NCBI GenBank assembly: GCA_021826695.1
Contig: JAKAYS010000009.1
Location: forward strand, 1 to 41,660
Source of the DNA: Acidobacteriota bacterium
GTDB lineage: Bacteria > Acidobacteriota > Terriglobia > Terriglobales > Acidobacteriaceae
Length of the DNA: 41,660 nt
Direction of reading: 5' to 3'
Part shown: positions 1-6,894 of the stretch, in pieces
Position numbering within the stretch: the first letter of the stretch is position 1
Layout of the letters: the number at the start of each line of letters is the position of its first letter
Translations under genes and position numbers: made by a program
Notes under the pieces: generated by a model
Told to the model about the DNA's origin: nothing
Database searches by the model: none
Seen by the model: only the letters and a program-made list of their open reading frames with translations

Positions 1-1
1 A

Positions 2-121
2 GAGGAAGCCGCGCCCGGGGGGGAATTTTTTCTGGAACCAGAGGAACTTAAGATTGCCATAGGTCAAATCGGAATCGGCAGGTTAGCTCCAGTCCCAGGG
101 CCCAATCCATCGGTTAGATGA
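2..121 (+). CDS. C-terminal tail of an unidentified gene (5' truncated by window)
   Basis: One frame is open from the window edge to a TGA at 119-121 and encodes about 39 residues ending in a Pro/Gly-rich tail (..GRLAPVPGPNPSVR). The tail is acidic and then hydrophobic (EFFLEPEELK, IAIGQIGIG), which looks like a real protein end, but I do not recognise the family. It reads toward the hemD-GAF-ANTAR gene 57 bases downstream, so it may be an upstream member of the same operon. Nitrate or nitrite assimilation would fit the siroheme context, but that is inference only. A chance open frame of this length in GC-rich DNA cannot be excluded. Confidence 0.35.
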   Translation, partial: EEAAPGGEFFLEPEELKIAIGQIGIGRLAPVPGPNPSVR

Positions 122-177
122 CTTGCATCGGATGTAATTCCTGTTTCTTTCTATATCTGAATGAGCGAGGATAAGGG

Positions 178-1830
178 ATGCCACAAGCGAGCTTCCAGGG
201 ATTGCGTGTCCTTTCACTCGAAAGCAGGCGCGCCAATGAGATCGCCAAGCTGATTCGGATGTATGGGGGTGAGCCTACGGTGGCCCCCGCCCTGCGGGAA
301 GTCCCTCTCGCGTCCAATCGGGAAGCACTTGACTTTGCCGCGTCACTGATGCGTGGCGAGTTCGATCTGGTCATCTTTCTGACCGGCTCCGGTATCCGTT
401 GTCTGATGAACATCGTACAGGCGGAGTATGACCGGGATACTTTTCTGACAGCGCTTCGGGGAGTGAAGATTGCATCCCGGGGGCCCAAACCCTCTGCTGT
501 TTTGCGGGAATTCCATGTCCCGGTCACTGTCACCGCGCCTGAACCCTGTACCTGGCGAGAGCTGATTGGCGCGATGGAAAGCGAAATCGGTCAGGGTTTC
601 AACGGTCTACGCATTGCGATACAGGAGTATGGCGCTCCAAACCCAGACTTACTGGCTGCGTTGAAGGGACGCGATTGCATCGTGACCCGCGTGCCCGTCT
701 ACCAGTGGGCGCTCCCGGAGGACCTAAGCCTGCTCCGTGAATGTATCCATGCAATTGCCGAGCGGCGAGTCGACGTTGTTCTCTTTATGACTGCCGTCCA
801 GGTGGCCCATCTGTGGCAGGTTGCCGAACAGATGCATTGCCTGGAAGAGATGCTTGACGGACTCAATGCCACCGTTGTAGTTTCCATAGGACCCAGTACA
901 TCAGAGGAGTTGCGCCGGCACGGAGTATTGCCGGATTATGAACCCTCCCATCCAAAGATGGGTTTTCTCGTCAATGAGGCAGCGCAGCGTGCCGCCAAGC
1001 TGCTCGAAGGCAAACGGTCAGGCCATGCGCTTAAAAAACTGCCCCCGCAACAGGTGGCTTCTTCCAGCCCAATGGCCCGAGACCATGCCGTGGGCAAGAC
1101 AGCTTACGAACTTCGACACAAGAAGAAAGATCCTACAGATATCGAGTTCCTGCACGCCATCGGCAGCCGCATGGCCGCTGCCGACCCGTTCCACGCGGTG
1201 CTGGAACACATCGTCGATTTTGTCTCTACCCTGGTGATGTGCGATTCGTGCTTCATCTATGTATTGGAGAAGGACCGGCTCGTCCTTCGCGCATCGAAAA
1301 ATCCCCATGCGGACATAGTGGACCATCTTGGGCTGCGTCTGGGGCAAGGCATTACCGGTTGGGTCGGCCAACACCGCGAGCCTGTGGCCATCGCCATGAA
1401 CGCGTTGAAGGACCCTCGCTTCAAAATCTTCAAAGACCTGCCGGAAGACCTTTTTGAAGCGTTTCTCTCTGTTCCCATCCTCTGTCGCGGAAAATTGGTC
1501 GGAGTTATCAATGTGCAGCACCGGCAACCGTACCACCACACCCCGCGCGAGGTGCAGATGATCTCGACCATTGGATTTCTGGTTGGCGGGGAGATCGAGA
1601 TGGCGCGGTTGGAAAGCGAGAAGCTGAACCTCTCCGACCAATTGGAGACGCGCAAGCATGTGGAGCGCGCCAAAGGGATCCTACAGCGCGAGTTCGGCCT
1701 CAATGAAGAAGACGCCTACAAAACGATGCAGAAAGAAAGCCGCCAGCGGCGTAAAACGATGCGCGATATTGCCGAGGCAATCATCTTGAACGAAGAGCTT
1801 CGCCGCGACCAGTCTGCCAGAAAGCAATAG
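178..1830 (+). CDS. Uroporphyrinogen-III synthase (HemD) fused to GAF and ANTAR domains
   Basis: A 550-residue three-part protein. Residues about 8-275 are a HemD-type uroporphyrinogen-III synthase domain (start GLRVLSLESRRANE, then FLTGSGIRCL, and VVSIGPSTSEELRRHGV near 232-250). A basic linker follows. Residues about 335-475 form a GAF domain (GLRLGQGITGWVGQHREPVA; SVPILCRGKLVGVINVQH). Residues about 485-542 form an ANTAR RNA-binding antiterminator domain (HVERAKGILQREFGLNEEDAY). HemD makes uroporphyrinogen III from hydroxymethylbilane; ANTAR domains bind paired hairpins in leader RNAs to prevent termination. The ATG at 178 has GAGGATAAGGG just upstream. cobA follows, so synthase and methyltransferase of siroheme synthesis are adjacent. 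HemD domains attached to regulatory modules are known in nitrate-assimilation regulators such as actinobacterial NnaR, so a regulatory role in nitrogen assimilation is likely. Whether the HemD part is still catalytic cannot be judged by eye. Confidence 0.88.
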   Translation: MPQASFQGLRVLSLESRRANEIAKLIRMYGGEPTVAPALREVPLASNREALDFAASLMRGEFDLVIFLTGSGIRCLMNIVQAEYDRDTFLTALRGVKIASRGPKPSAVLREFHVPVTVTAPEPCTWRELIGAMESEIGQGFNGLRIAIQEYGAPNPDLLAALKGRDCIVTRVPVYQWALPEDLSLLRECIHAIAERRVDVVLFMTAVQVAHLWQVAEQMHCLEEMLDGLNATVVVSIGPSTSEELRRHGVLPDYEPSHPKMGFLVNEAAQRAAKLLEGKRSGHALKKLPPQQVASSSPMARDHAVGKTAYELRHKKKDPTDIEFLHAIGSRMAAADPFHAVLEHIVDFVSTLVMCDSCFIYVLEKDRLVLRASKNPHADIVDHLGLRLGQGITGWVGQHREPVAIAMNALKDPRFKIFKDLPEDLFEAFLSVPILCRGKLVGVINVQHRQPYHHTPREVQMISTIGFLVGGEIEMARLESEKLNLSDQLETRKHVERAKGILQREFGLNEEDAYKTMQKESRQRRKTMRDIAEAIILNEELRRDQSARKQ

Positions 1831-1887
1831 CGATGTGCCTGTGCTCGCATCTGCGCGGCAAACAAAAAACAATAGGTGAGGGTTGTA

Positions 1888-2685
1888 TTGACCGCTGAGA
1901 AAGGCAAGGTGTATCTGGTGGGCGCAGGGCCGGGCGATCCGGAACAACTGACCGTGCGCGCGCTTCGGCTCCTCTCGTCTGCCGATTTCATTTTTCATGA
2001 CGATCTTGTCCCATCACAGATTCTCTCGTTGGCCCGCAGCGATGCCGAGATTGCCAGCGTCGGCAAGCGCTGCGGCAGAAAATCGATCTCGCAGGATGAA
2101 ATCAATGCTGCGTTGGTCCGCGAGGCAAGAGAGGGCCACAGCGTCGTGCGCCTCAAGAGTGGCGACCCGTTGCTTTTTGGCCGCGCCGCGGAAGAGATCG
2201 AAGCGCTGCGGACAGCGTGCGTTCCCTTCGAAGTGGCTCCCGGCATCAGCGCGGCCTTCGCAGCGGCTGCTGCGCTCCAAACCCCGCTCACAGATCGTCG
2301 TTTGGCGTCGAAGGTAATCTTCCTGACGGCGCATCGCGCAGAACACTTCATTGCGCCTATGTGGAGTGGCGAATTGCCGGAGGACGCGACCCTCGCCATC
2401 TATATGCCGGGAGCAGACTATGGCCGGCTTGGGAGCGAATTGATGGCGTGTGGACTGCCCTGCAAAATGCCTGCCATGATCGTCTCGCACATTGGTTTGC
2501 CCGGTCAGCGCATTCAACAGAGCACGTTGTCCCAGCTTTTTCGGGTGGACACTCTTCCCGCACCAGCGCTCTTGCTGGTCGGCTGGGCAGTCGCCACCAA
2601 CATTACCCTCATCCAGAACGAGAGTCTATGTGCAACTCCAATGCACGACAGAATATCGGATTCCAGCCCCGATGCCATGGTTTGA
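1888..2685 (+). CDS. cobA: Uroporphyrinogen-III C-methyltransferase (SUMT)
   Basis: SAM-dependent methylation of uroporphyrinogen III at C2 and C7 gives precorrin-2, the branch point to siroheme and cobalamin. Family motifs are present: the N-terminal VGAGPGDPEQLTVRALRLL loop, DDLV, VGKRCGRKS, and the GDPLLFGRAAEE loop. PGISAAFAAAAALQTPLTDR matches the usual PGxS/PLTHR segment, although the His is replaced by Asp. I place the start at the TTG at 1888 because AGGTGAGG (1874-1881) lies six bases upstream; the in-frame GTG at 1876 lies inside that site and would add four residues. The protein is the short single-domain form with no CysG-type dehydrogenase or ferrochelatase part. It lies 57 bases after the HemD fusion and is probably cotranscribed. 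Confidence 0.9.
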   Translation: MTAEKGKVYLVGAGPGDPEQLTVRALRLLSSADFIFHDDLVPSQILSLARSDAEIASVGKRCGRKSISQDEINAALVREAREGHSVVRLKSGDPLLFGRAAEEIEALRTACVPFEVAPGISAAFAAAAALQTPLTDRRLASKVIFLTAHRAEHFIAPMWSGELPEDATLAIYMPGADYGRLGSELMACGLPCKMPAMIVSHIGLPGQRIQQSTLSQLFRVDTLPAPALLLVGWAVATNITLIQNESLCATPMHDRISDSSPDAMV

Positions 2686-2871
2686 ACAGTAGCGATGGAT
2701 CTTCTTAAGGACGATGCATCGCAGTCGTGCCCTCTGAATGAATTTGAGCGAAGCAAAAGAAGCCCGTTGTGAAGAGGGCAAAGTGAGGGAGCATCGGTTG
2801 CGCGGGGGCAATTTCCATCTGAAAAATCGACGCTTGCGCAGTGGCAAAATTAGTTTTACATTCGCACTATC

Positions 2872-2887
2872 TGTAACAAGTGTTACA
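2872..2887. promoter_or_regulatory. Perfect palindrome upstream of the STAS gene, candidate operator
   Basis: TGTAACA-AG-TGTTACA is a perfect seven-base inverted repeat with a two-base spacer, in the otherwise AT-rich 248-base gap between cobA and the STAS gene, 47 bases before the STAS start. Size and symmetry suit a dimeric regulator site. It could also lie at a promoter -10 region. No regulator is identified. The rest of the gap shows no gene. Confidence 0.4.
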
Positions 2888-2933
2888 AGATCGCCAAGGG
2901 TTTTTTCCAATAACAGGAGTGTGAGATAGATAT

Positions 2934-3305
2934 ATGGGCACGCAACCACCATTGATGACTCGTGTAAAGGTAGACCATGCCAAACGCAGCAATGACTCGG
3001 ACGTTGCCGTGCTGCGCTTTTCCGGCGATATTACAGGCACCTCCAACGATGCCGTTTTCAAGGCATATCGGAAGATTCCCGCAGGCGCCAGCAAGCTGGT
3101 CTTCGATTTCTCGAAGGTCGAATACATCAATTCCAGCGGTATCGCCCTGGTGATTGAGCTGCTGATGGCAGCCAAGAAGGACAACCGTACCATTCAGAGC
3201 TTTGGCCTGTCGCCCCACTTTCAAAAGGTTTTTGTCATGGTCGGCCTGAACCAATACACGCACCAGCATCCGGATGAGGCTTCGGCCTGCGCCGCTTTCG
3301 ATTGA
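2934..3305 (+). CDS. STAS-domain protein (anti-sigma-factor antagonist type)
   Basis: A 123-residue single-domain cytoplasmic protein of the SpoIIAA/RsbV class. After a short N-terminal tail it shows the STAS core: VAVLRFSGDI, ASKLVFDFSKVEYINSSGIALVIELLMAAKK, and FGLSPHFQKVFVMVGLNQY. In known family members the serine in the NSSG-type loop is phosphorylated by an anti-sigma kinase and controls partner switching; NSSGIAL is intact here. No partner kinase or phosphatase lies in the window, so the target pathway is unknown. An AGGAG sits at 2915-2919, 14 bases before the ATG, which is long, so translation may use a weaker site. The palindrome at 2872-2887 suggests regulated transcription. Confidence 0.85.
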   Translation: MGTQPPLMTRVKVDHAKRSNDSDVAVLRFSGDITGTSNDAVFKAYRKIPAGASKLVFDFSKVEYINSSGIALVIELLMAAKKDNRTIQSFGLSPHFQKVFVMVGLNQYTHQHPDEASACAAFD

Positions 3306-3531
3306 GCCACTGCTTCTCGCCCTTACAGTTGTGGCGCAGAGCCAGCCAGACACGACGGCGCAACAGCAGGAAGCACGCAACCATTCGCATGGAAACCAGA
3401 AACTTCCATTAGGACGTTTGTAAAAAATATTTGAAACTACCGCGAAATCGGTCGCGCGAAATCACCGGCAGGCCGATTCGAGAGACGTGGGTAATGGCCG
3501 TTTTTCACGCGAAGGAGAAATTAATAGAAGC

Positions 3532-4449
3532 TTACGAACTGGATGTAGAAATCTTGTCATAGACGAGCTTTGCCGCCGCTATATCTTCTACCGCAATGCC
3601 AACCGACTTAAAAACGATCGGCCCATTCTTCTTCTGAAATTCTGCGCCTGCCAGCAACTCTCCGATTTCGGCGGTCACCTGGGCGCGTGAAAGAAGGATG
3701 TCCCCAGGTTCTCGCTGGGCAGCCTCGCGGGACTCCACCACCACGGAACCACGCATCGCCTCTTCATCAAGTTCGCGGCGATCCGGTGTGACCGCACCGA
3801 CCGCGCACACCAAGGCATCCTGCTTCAGCCATTTTCCGAAGAGAATCGGCTCTGGGGAGCTCGTGACGGTCAGGACCACATCGGCCCCAGCCACTGCTTC
3901 CTTAGCTGTCGTCACGCGGGCCCCAATTTCGGTGGCGAACCTTTGTGCATTGTCTCGTGAACGACTCCAGACCCGAATTTCCTGGAATGATCGGACACGA
4001 GACAGGGCTGCGACATGCGCGCGCGCCTGCACTCCGCTGCCAAGAATGGCGAGCACACTCGCCTGAGGATGGGCGAGTAGGTCAGCCGCCACCGCAGACA
4101 CCGCAGCGGTCCGCATCTCCGTTATCAGCCGTCCATCCATGACCGCCAATGGCTCCCCAGTATTGGAACGGAAGAGCTGAATGGTCGCCAGATGGGTGGG
4201 TTTTTGAAGGTCAACGTTTTTTGGATAGAAAGTGACCATCTTTGCGCCCATCACATTGCCGTATACCGCAGGCATGACAGCGAACCAGCCAGAATAAGCG
4301 GAGACCTGCATGACGGTTCGCAAAGGCTGGATCACTCGACCGGCGGAAAAATCAATCAGCGCCCGCCGGATCGCAGGAATAAGGTCGTCATAGGAGAGCA
4401 CTGCGCGGACCCGATCTTCATTGAGGACCATCAGCTTGTCGCCCAACAT
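3532..4449 (-). CDS. Ornithine cyclodeaminase / mu-crystallin family imino-acid reductase or lyase
   Basis: A 305-residue NAD(P)-dependent enzyme of the OCD/mu-crystallin superfamily. Visible features are the substrate half with MPAVYGNVMGAKMVTFYP, the LITEMRTAAVSAVA helix, the Rossmann loop ILGSGVQARAHVAAL, and the ADVVLTVTSSPEP segment. Members include ornithine cyclodeaminase, delta1-pyrroline-2-carboxylate or ketimine reductase, and alanine dehydrogenase; sequence alone does not separate these. It lies 122 bases downstream of proC on the same strand, and this pairing favours an L-proline route through pyrroline-2-carboxylate or ornithine. GAGGAACC lies just upstream of the ATG and supports the start. 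Confidence 0.85.
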   Translation of the reverse strand: MLGDKLMVLNEDRVRAVLSYDDLIPAIRRALIDFSAGRVIQPLRTVMQVSAYSGWFAVMPAVYGNVMGAKMVTFYPKNVDLQKPTHLATIQLFRSNTGEPLAVMDGRLITEMRTAAVSAVAADLLAHPQASVLAILGSGVQARAHVAALSRVRSFQEIRVWSRSRDNAQRFATEIGARVTTAKEAVAGADVVLTVTSSPEPILFGKWLKQDALVCAVGAVTPDRRELDEEAMRGSVVVESREAAQREPGDILLSRAQVTAEIGELLAGAEFQKKNGPIVFKSVGIAVEDIAAAKLVYDKISTSSS

Positions 4450-4571
4450 ATAGGTTCCTCAAAATTTTCTACTTCAGCAAAGGGAGCTCCAGGTGTATGC
4501 TCCTCAAGACGATGCGGCCACGATAGAAGCCGCAAGAAATATATCTATCCTGAAGTTGCATAAAGCCCGCT

Positions 4572-5396
4572 TCAACTCGATGCCAATTCTTTCGCTCGTT
4601 GCGCCGCGCGCATCACGGCTTTGATCAACGTTACGCGCAGGCCGCCTTCTTCCAGTTCCAGAATGCCGTCGATGGTGCAACCAGCCGGCGTGGTAACGGC
4701 GTCTTTCAATAGCGCGGGGTGGCTTCCTGTTTCGAGCACCATCGTAGCCGCGCCGAGCGTGGTCTGCGCCGCCAGCAGTGTGGCAATGTCACGCGGCAGA
4801 CCTACCTTGACGCCTGCTTCGGCGAGCGATTCCAGAATGATGTAGACGTAGGCGGGACCGCTGGCGGAAAGTCCCGTGACGGCGTCCATGTGTTTTTCAT
4901 CCACAGTGACGGTGCGGCCCACGCTTGCGAACATGCGCTCGGCCAGCGCAAGTTGGTCCGCAGAGACAAATTTTCCCTTGCACAGCGCCGTTGCGCCGCA
5001 GCCGACGAGAGACGGCGTGTTCGGCATGGCGCGAACCACCGCGAGGTCCACTCCAGCGGCTTGCTCGATGGCGCTTGTTTTGACCGAGGCGGCGAATGAG
5101 ACGATCATTTTTTTCGCCGAAAGAACAGGACGAATTTGTTCCAACACTTCCGGAATCGTCTGCGGCTTGACCCCAAGAAGTATCAAATCGCTCTGGCGCG
5201 CGGCTTCTAAGTTATCGGTCGTGACGGAAACGCCCCATTGCGCGGCGAGAGATTCGCAGCGAGCGGCATGATGCACGGTCGCGCAGATATTTTCCGGACG
5301 GAACAACTGGTTCTTCAAAAATGCTTGCAGCAGAATGCCGCCCATTTTACCCGCGCCCAGCAGGGCGACTTTTGTATCGAATGTTTGCTGTGCCAT
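4572..5396 (-). CDS. proC: Pyrroline-5-carboxylate reductase
   Basis: Reduces delta1-pyrroline-5-carboxylate to L-proline with NAD(P)H, the last step of proline synthesis. The 274-residue length is normal. The N-terminal Rossmann motif is VALLGAGKMGG (from residue 10). The middle has VRAMPNTPSLVGCGATAL, and the C-terminal dimerisation domain has AVTGLSASGPAYVY and TTPAGCTIDGILELEEGGLR, all diagnostic. AAAGGAAAT lies directly upstream of the ATG. The OCD-family gene follows in the same direction. The gene starts at the edge of the region carrying the IS110-type remnant. Confidence 0.96.
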   Translation of the reverse strand: MAQQTFDTKVALLGAGKMGGILLQAFLKNQLFRPENICATVHHAARCESLAAQWGVSVTTDNLEAARQSDLILLGVKPQTIPEVLEQIRPVLSAKKMIVSFAASVKTSAIEQAAGVDLAVVRAMPNTPSLVGCGATALCKGKFVSADQLALAERMFASVGRTVTVDEKHMDAVTGLSASGPAYVYIILESLAEAGVKVGLPRDIATLLAAQTTLGAATMVLETGSHPALLKDAVTTPAGCTIDGILELEEGGLRVTLIKAVMRAAQRAKELASS

Positions 5397-5529
5397 GAAT
5401 TTAATTTCCTTTAGACTTCGGTGTGAAAAAAAGGCTTGTCATTCTTTGCTGCGCTCAGATGGGATGAAAGAAGGCGTACCTTCCCGACATGTACTCGAAG
5501 CACAAAAACCACAGAGAGGAAGGTACGCG

Positions 5530-5718
5530 ATGACGATTCACATAGGAGTAGATCTTCACCAGAGATTTTGTTATATGACGGCGGTAAATGCAAGCGGGCG
5601 AAAGTTGCGGCAGGGGCAGGTGGCGAAAATCGCCCTGGCGCATAAGCTGTTGACCGCCGTCAGAGCGCTGCTCCGCCACGGCGTATGTTTCGACGAGAGT
5701 GTGTTTGCCCGCGGCTGA
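5530..5718 (+). pseudogene. IS110-family transposase remnant (N- and C-terminal ends fused by internal deletion)
   Basis: About 62 codons remain, against roughly 300-400 in a full transposase. The start (MTIHIGVDLHQRFCYMTAVN) is the typical IS110 N-terminus, with the first Asp of the RuvC-like DEDD site in GVDLH. After about 32 residues it passes in frame into AKIALAHKLLTAVRALLRHG and GVCFDESVFARG, which resembles the helical C-terminal end of IS110 transposases. The rest of the catalytic core and the Tnp_20 serine domain are gone, so the product cannot be active. An 11-base hairpin (5474-5484 with 5518-5528) covers the GAGGAAGG ribosome-binding site ahead of the ATG. Confidence 0.65.
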
Positions 5719-5734
5719 ATGATGCTGGCGGCTG

Positions 5735-5816
5735 CGGAATAGTTGAAGGTTGTACCCCAGGTGTTTGCGGCGGTTGCAAGGAGGACATGAGTAGAAGTCT
5801 GTCGGCAACTATTCGC
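5735..5816 (+). ncRNA. Structured right end of the IS110-type remnant, candidate bridge-RNA-like region
   Basis: In the non-coding stretch after the transposase stop, GAATAGTTG (5737-5745) pairs perfectly with CAACTATTC (5806-5814). The stem can be extended by a further GC pair across a one-base bulge, closing a 60-base internal region. IS110-family elements encode a structured bridge RNA in a non-coding end, downstream of the transposase in the IS1111 group. Position and long closing stem fit that, but no guide loops were matched to targets, so this is a hypothesis. Confidence 0.25.
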
Positions 5817-5890
5817 AAATTACCTCTGGGCAGGTGCGCCTTCTTTCATAGAAGAATGACACACGTAAGATTCGTATCCCCGCCGCGCGT

Positions 5891-6727
5891 TTATTCCCCC
5901 AACAAAAAATGGCGGATCGAATGCGCTCGCCCTGTGACAGGGTCACACTCAATCAGAGTGGCGCTCATCTTGGGATTTTTCTTGGCCGCTTCAAACTTTG
6001 CTGGCATGCCGTACAGGAAGCGCTCCAGCACTTGTTCGACTTCCACTCCAATCACGCTGTCGTAAGGCCCGCTCATGCCGACATCGGTTTGAAACGCGGT
6101 GCCATTCGGCAGCACGCGCGCATCCGCCGTGGGTACGTGCGTATGCGTGCCCAGCACCGCCGTTACCCGCCCGTCGAGATACCATCCCAGCGCCACTTTT
6201 TCCGACGTGGCCTCAGCGTGAAAATCGACGAGAATGACTTTCGCTTTCAAGCTTGAGAGAATGGCGTCCGCTGCGCGAAATGGGTCATCGCAGGCGCCCA
6301 TGAAAACGCGCCCCTGCAAATTGATGACAGCGTACAGCGTTCCATCCGCCAGCTTGCCTTCGTAGACCCCATGGCCCGGCGTGCGCGGCGCGTAGTTGGC
6401 CGGACGCAGCAGGCGGCGAGGCTGTTCGTGGCTGTCCGCAGGCACAGACTGCATCCAGTCGATGATTTCGCGCTTGTCCCAAACATGGTTGCCTGTCGTC
6501 AACACATGCGCGCCGAGCGCAAAAAGCTCGTCGGCAATGCCAGGCGTCACACCGAAGCCGCCCGCTGCGTTCTCCGCATTGATGACGACGAGATCGACCG
6601 CATGGGTCTCCAGCACATGATGCAGATGCGCGTGGACGATCTTGCGTCCGGCACTGCCAAAAACATCGCCAACAAAAAGTATCCGCAAAAACTTGGTCGC
6701 TCCCGTGTAAAAACTCGATGGTAGCAT
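5891..6727 (-). CDS. YmdB-type metallophosphoesterase (TIGR00282 family)
   Basis: A calcineurin-like phosphoesterase; the Bacillus subtilis relative YmdB is a 2',3'/3',5'-cyclic-nucleotide phosphodiesterase affecting biofilm and sporulation decisions. Metal-binding motifs are clear: LRILFVGDVFGSAGR, INAENAAGGFG, TTGNHVWDKREI, VDFHAEATSEK and LGTHTHVPTADARV. The family is normally about 265 residues. The ATG at 6727 gives 278 residues; a TTG at 6688 gives exactly LRILFVGDVFG with GGGAG 11 bases upstream and is an equally good start. An upstream in-frame extension to 6877 would run through the nested palindrome and is unlikely to be translated. Divergent from the Rrf2 regulator. Confidence 0.9.
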   Translation of the reverse strand: MLPSSFYTGATKFLRILFVGDVFGSAGRKIVHAHLHHVLETHAVDLVVINAENAAGGFGVTPGIADELFALGAHVLTTGNHVWDKREIIDWMQSVPADSHEQPRRLLRPANYAPRTPGHGVYEGKLADGTLYAVINLQGRVFMGACDDPFRAADAILSSLKAKVILVDFHAEATSEKVALGWYLDGRVTAVLGTHTHVPTADARVLPNGTAFQTDVGMSGPYDSVIGVEVEQVLERFLYGMPAKFEAAKKNPKMSATLIECDPVTGRAHSIRHFLLGE

Positions 6728-6781
6728 TCCACGGCGTCGGTGCTGTTCGTTAACAGAGAAATTGTGATAGCTTGGGGCACA

Positions 6782-6894
6782 GACCGGTTCTCCTGATGCG
6801 ATCGATTGCCGAGATACCGTTCGTGCAGCCTTTCTTTTACGGAAAGGCTGCGGGCAGTTCATTTTCCTTACATACATTTTCAGGAGAACCGGTC
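6782..6894 (+). promoter_or_regulatory. Nested palindromic leader sequestering the Rrf2 gene ribosome-binding site
   Basis: A perfect 15-base inverted repeat, GACCGGTTCTCCTGA at 6782-6796 and TCAGGAGAACCGGTC at 6880-6894, brackets a second perfect hairpin: 10-base stem 6825-6834 with 6842-6851, seven-base loop. The right outer arm contains the AGGAG of the downstream gene and ends directly before its ATG at 6895, so in a transcript starting upstream the site would be buried in the stem. This could be a cis-acting RNA switch, a DNA operator pair in the divergent ymdB/Rrf2 region, or a palindromic repeat element. Confidence 0.5.

Larger units (their letters stand above)
5464..5849 (+). mobile_element. 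Internally deleted IS110/IS1111-family element with both ends kept
   Basis: An 18-base inverted repeat, ATGAAAGAAGGCGTACCT at 5464-5481 and its complement at 5832-5849 (17 of 18 matching), encloses a small frame (5530-5718). That frame joins an IS110-type transposase N-terminus directly to what looks like the same family's C-terminus. IS1111-group elements carry subterminal inverted repeats and a non-coding right end downstream of the transposase; here the right non-coding stretch (5719-5831) is longer than the left. The outer element boundaries are not determined and may lie outside the repeats. A GTCATTC fragment at 5438-5444, left of the element, resembles the dispersed repeats elsewhere in the window. 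The rest of the 5397-5890 gap holds no other gene. Confidence 0.6.

Noticed and set aside
1018-1659. 213-codon minus-strand open frame
   Set aside because: Antisense to the GAF region of the HemD fusion; no recognisable domain.
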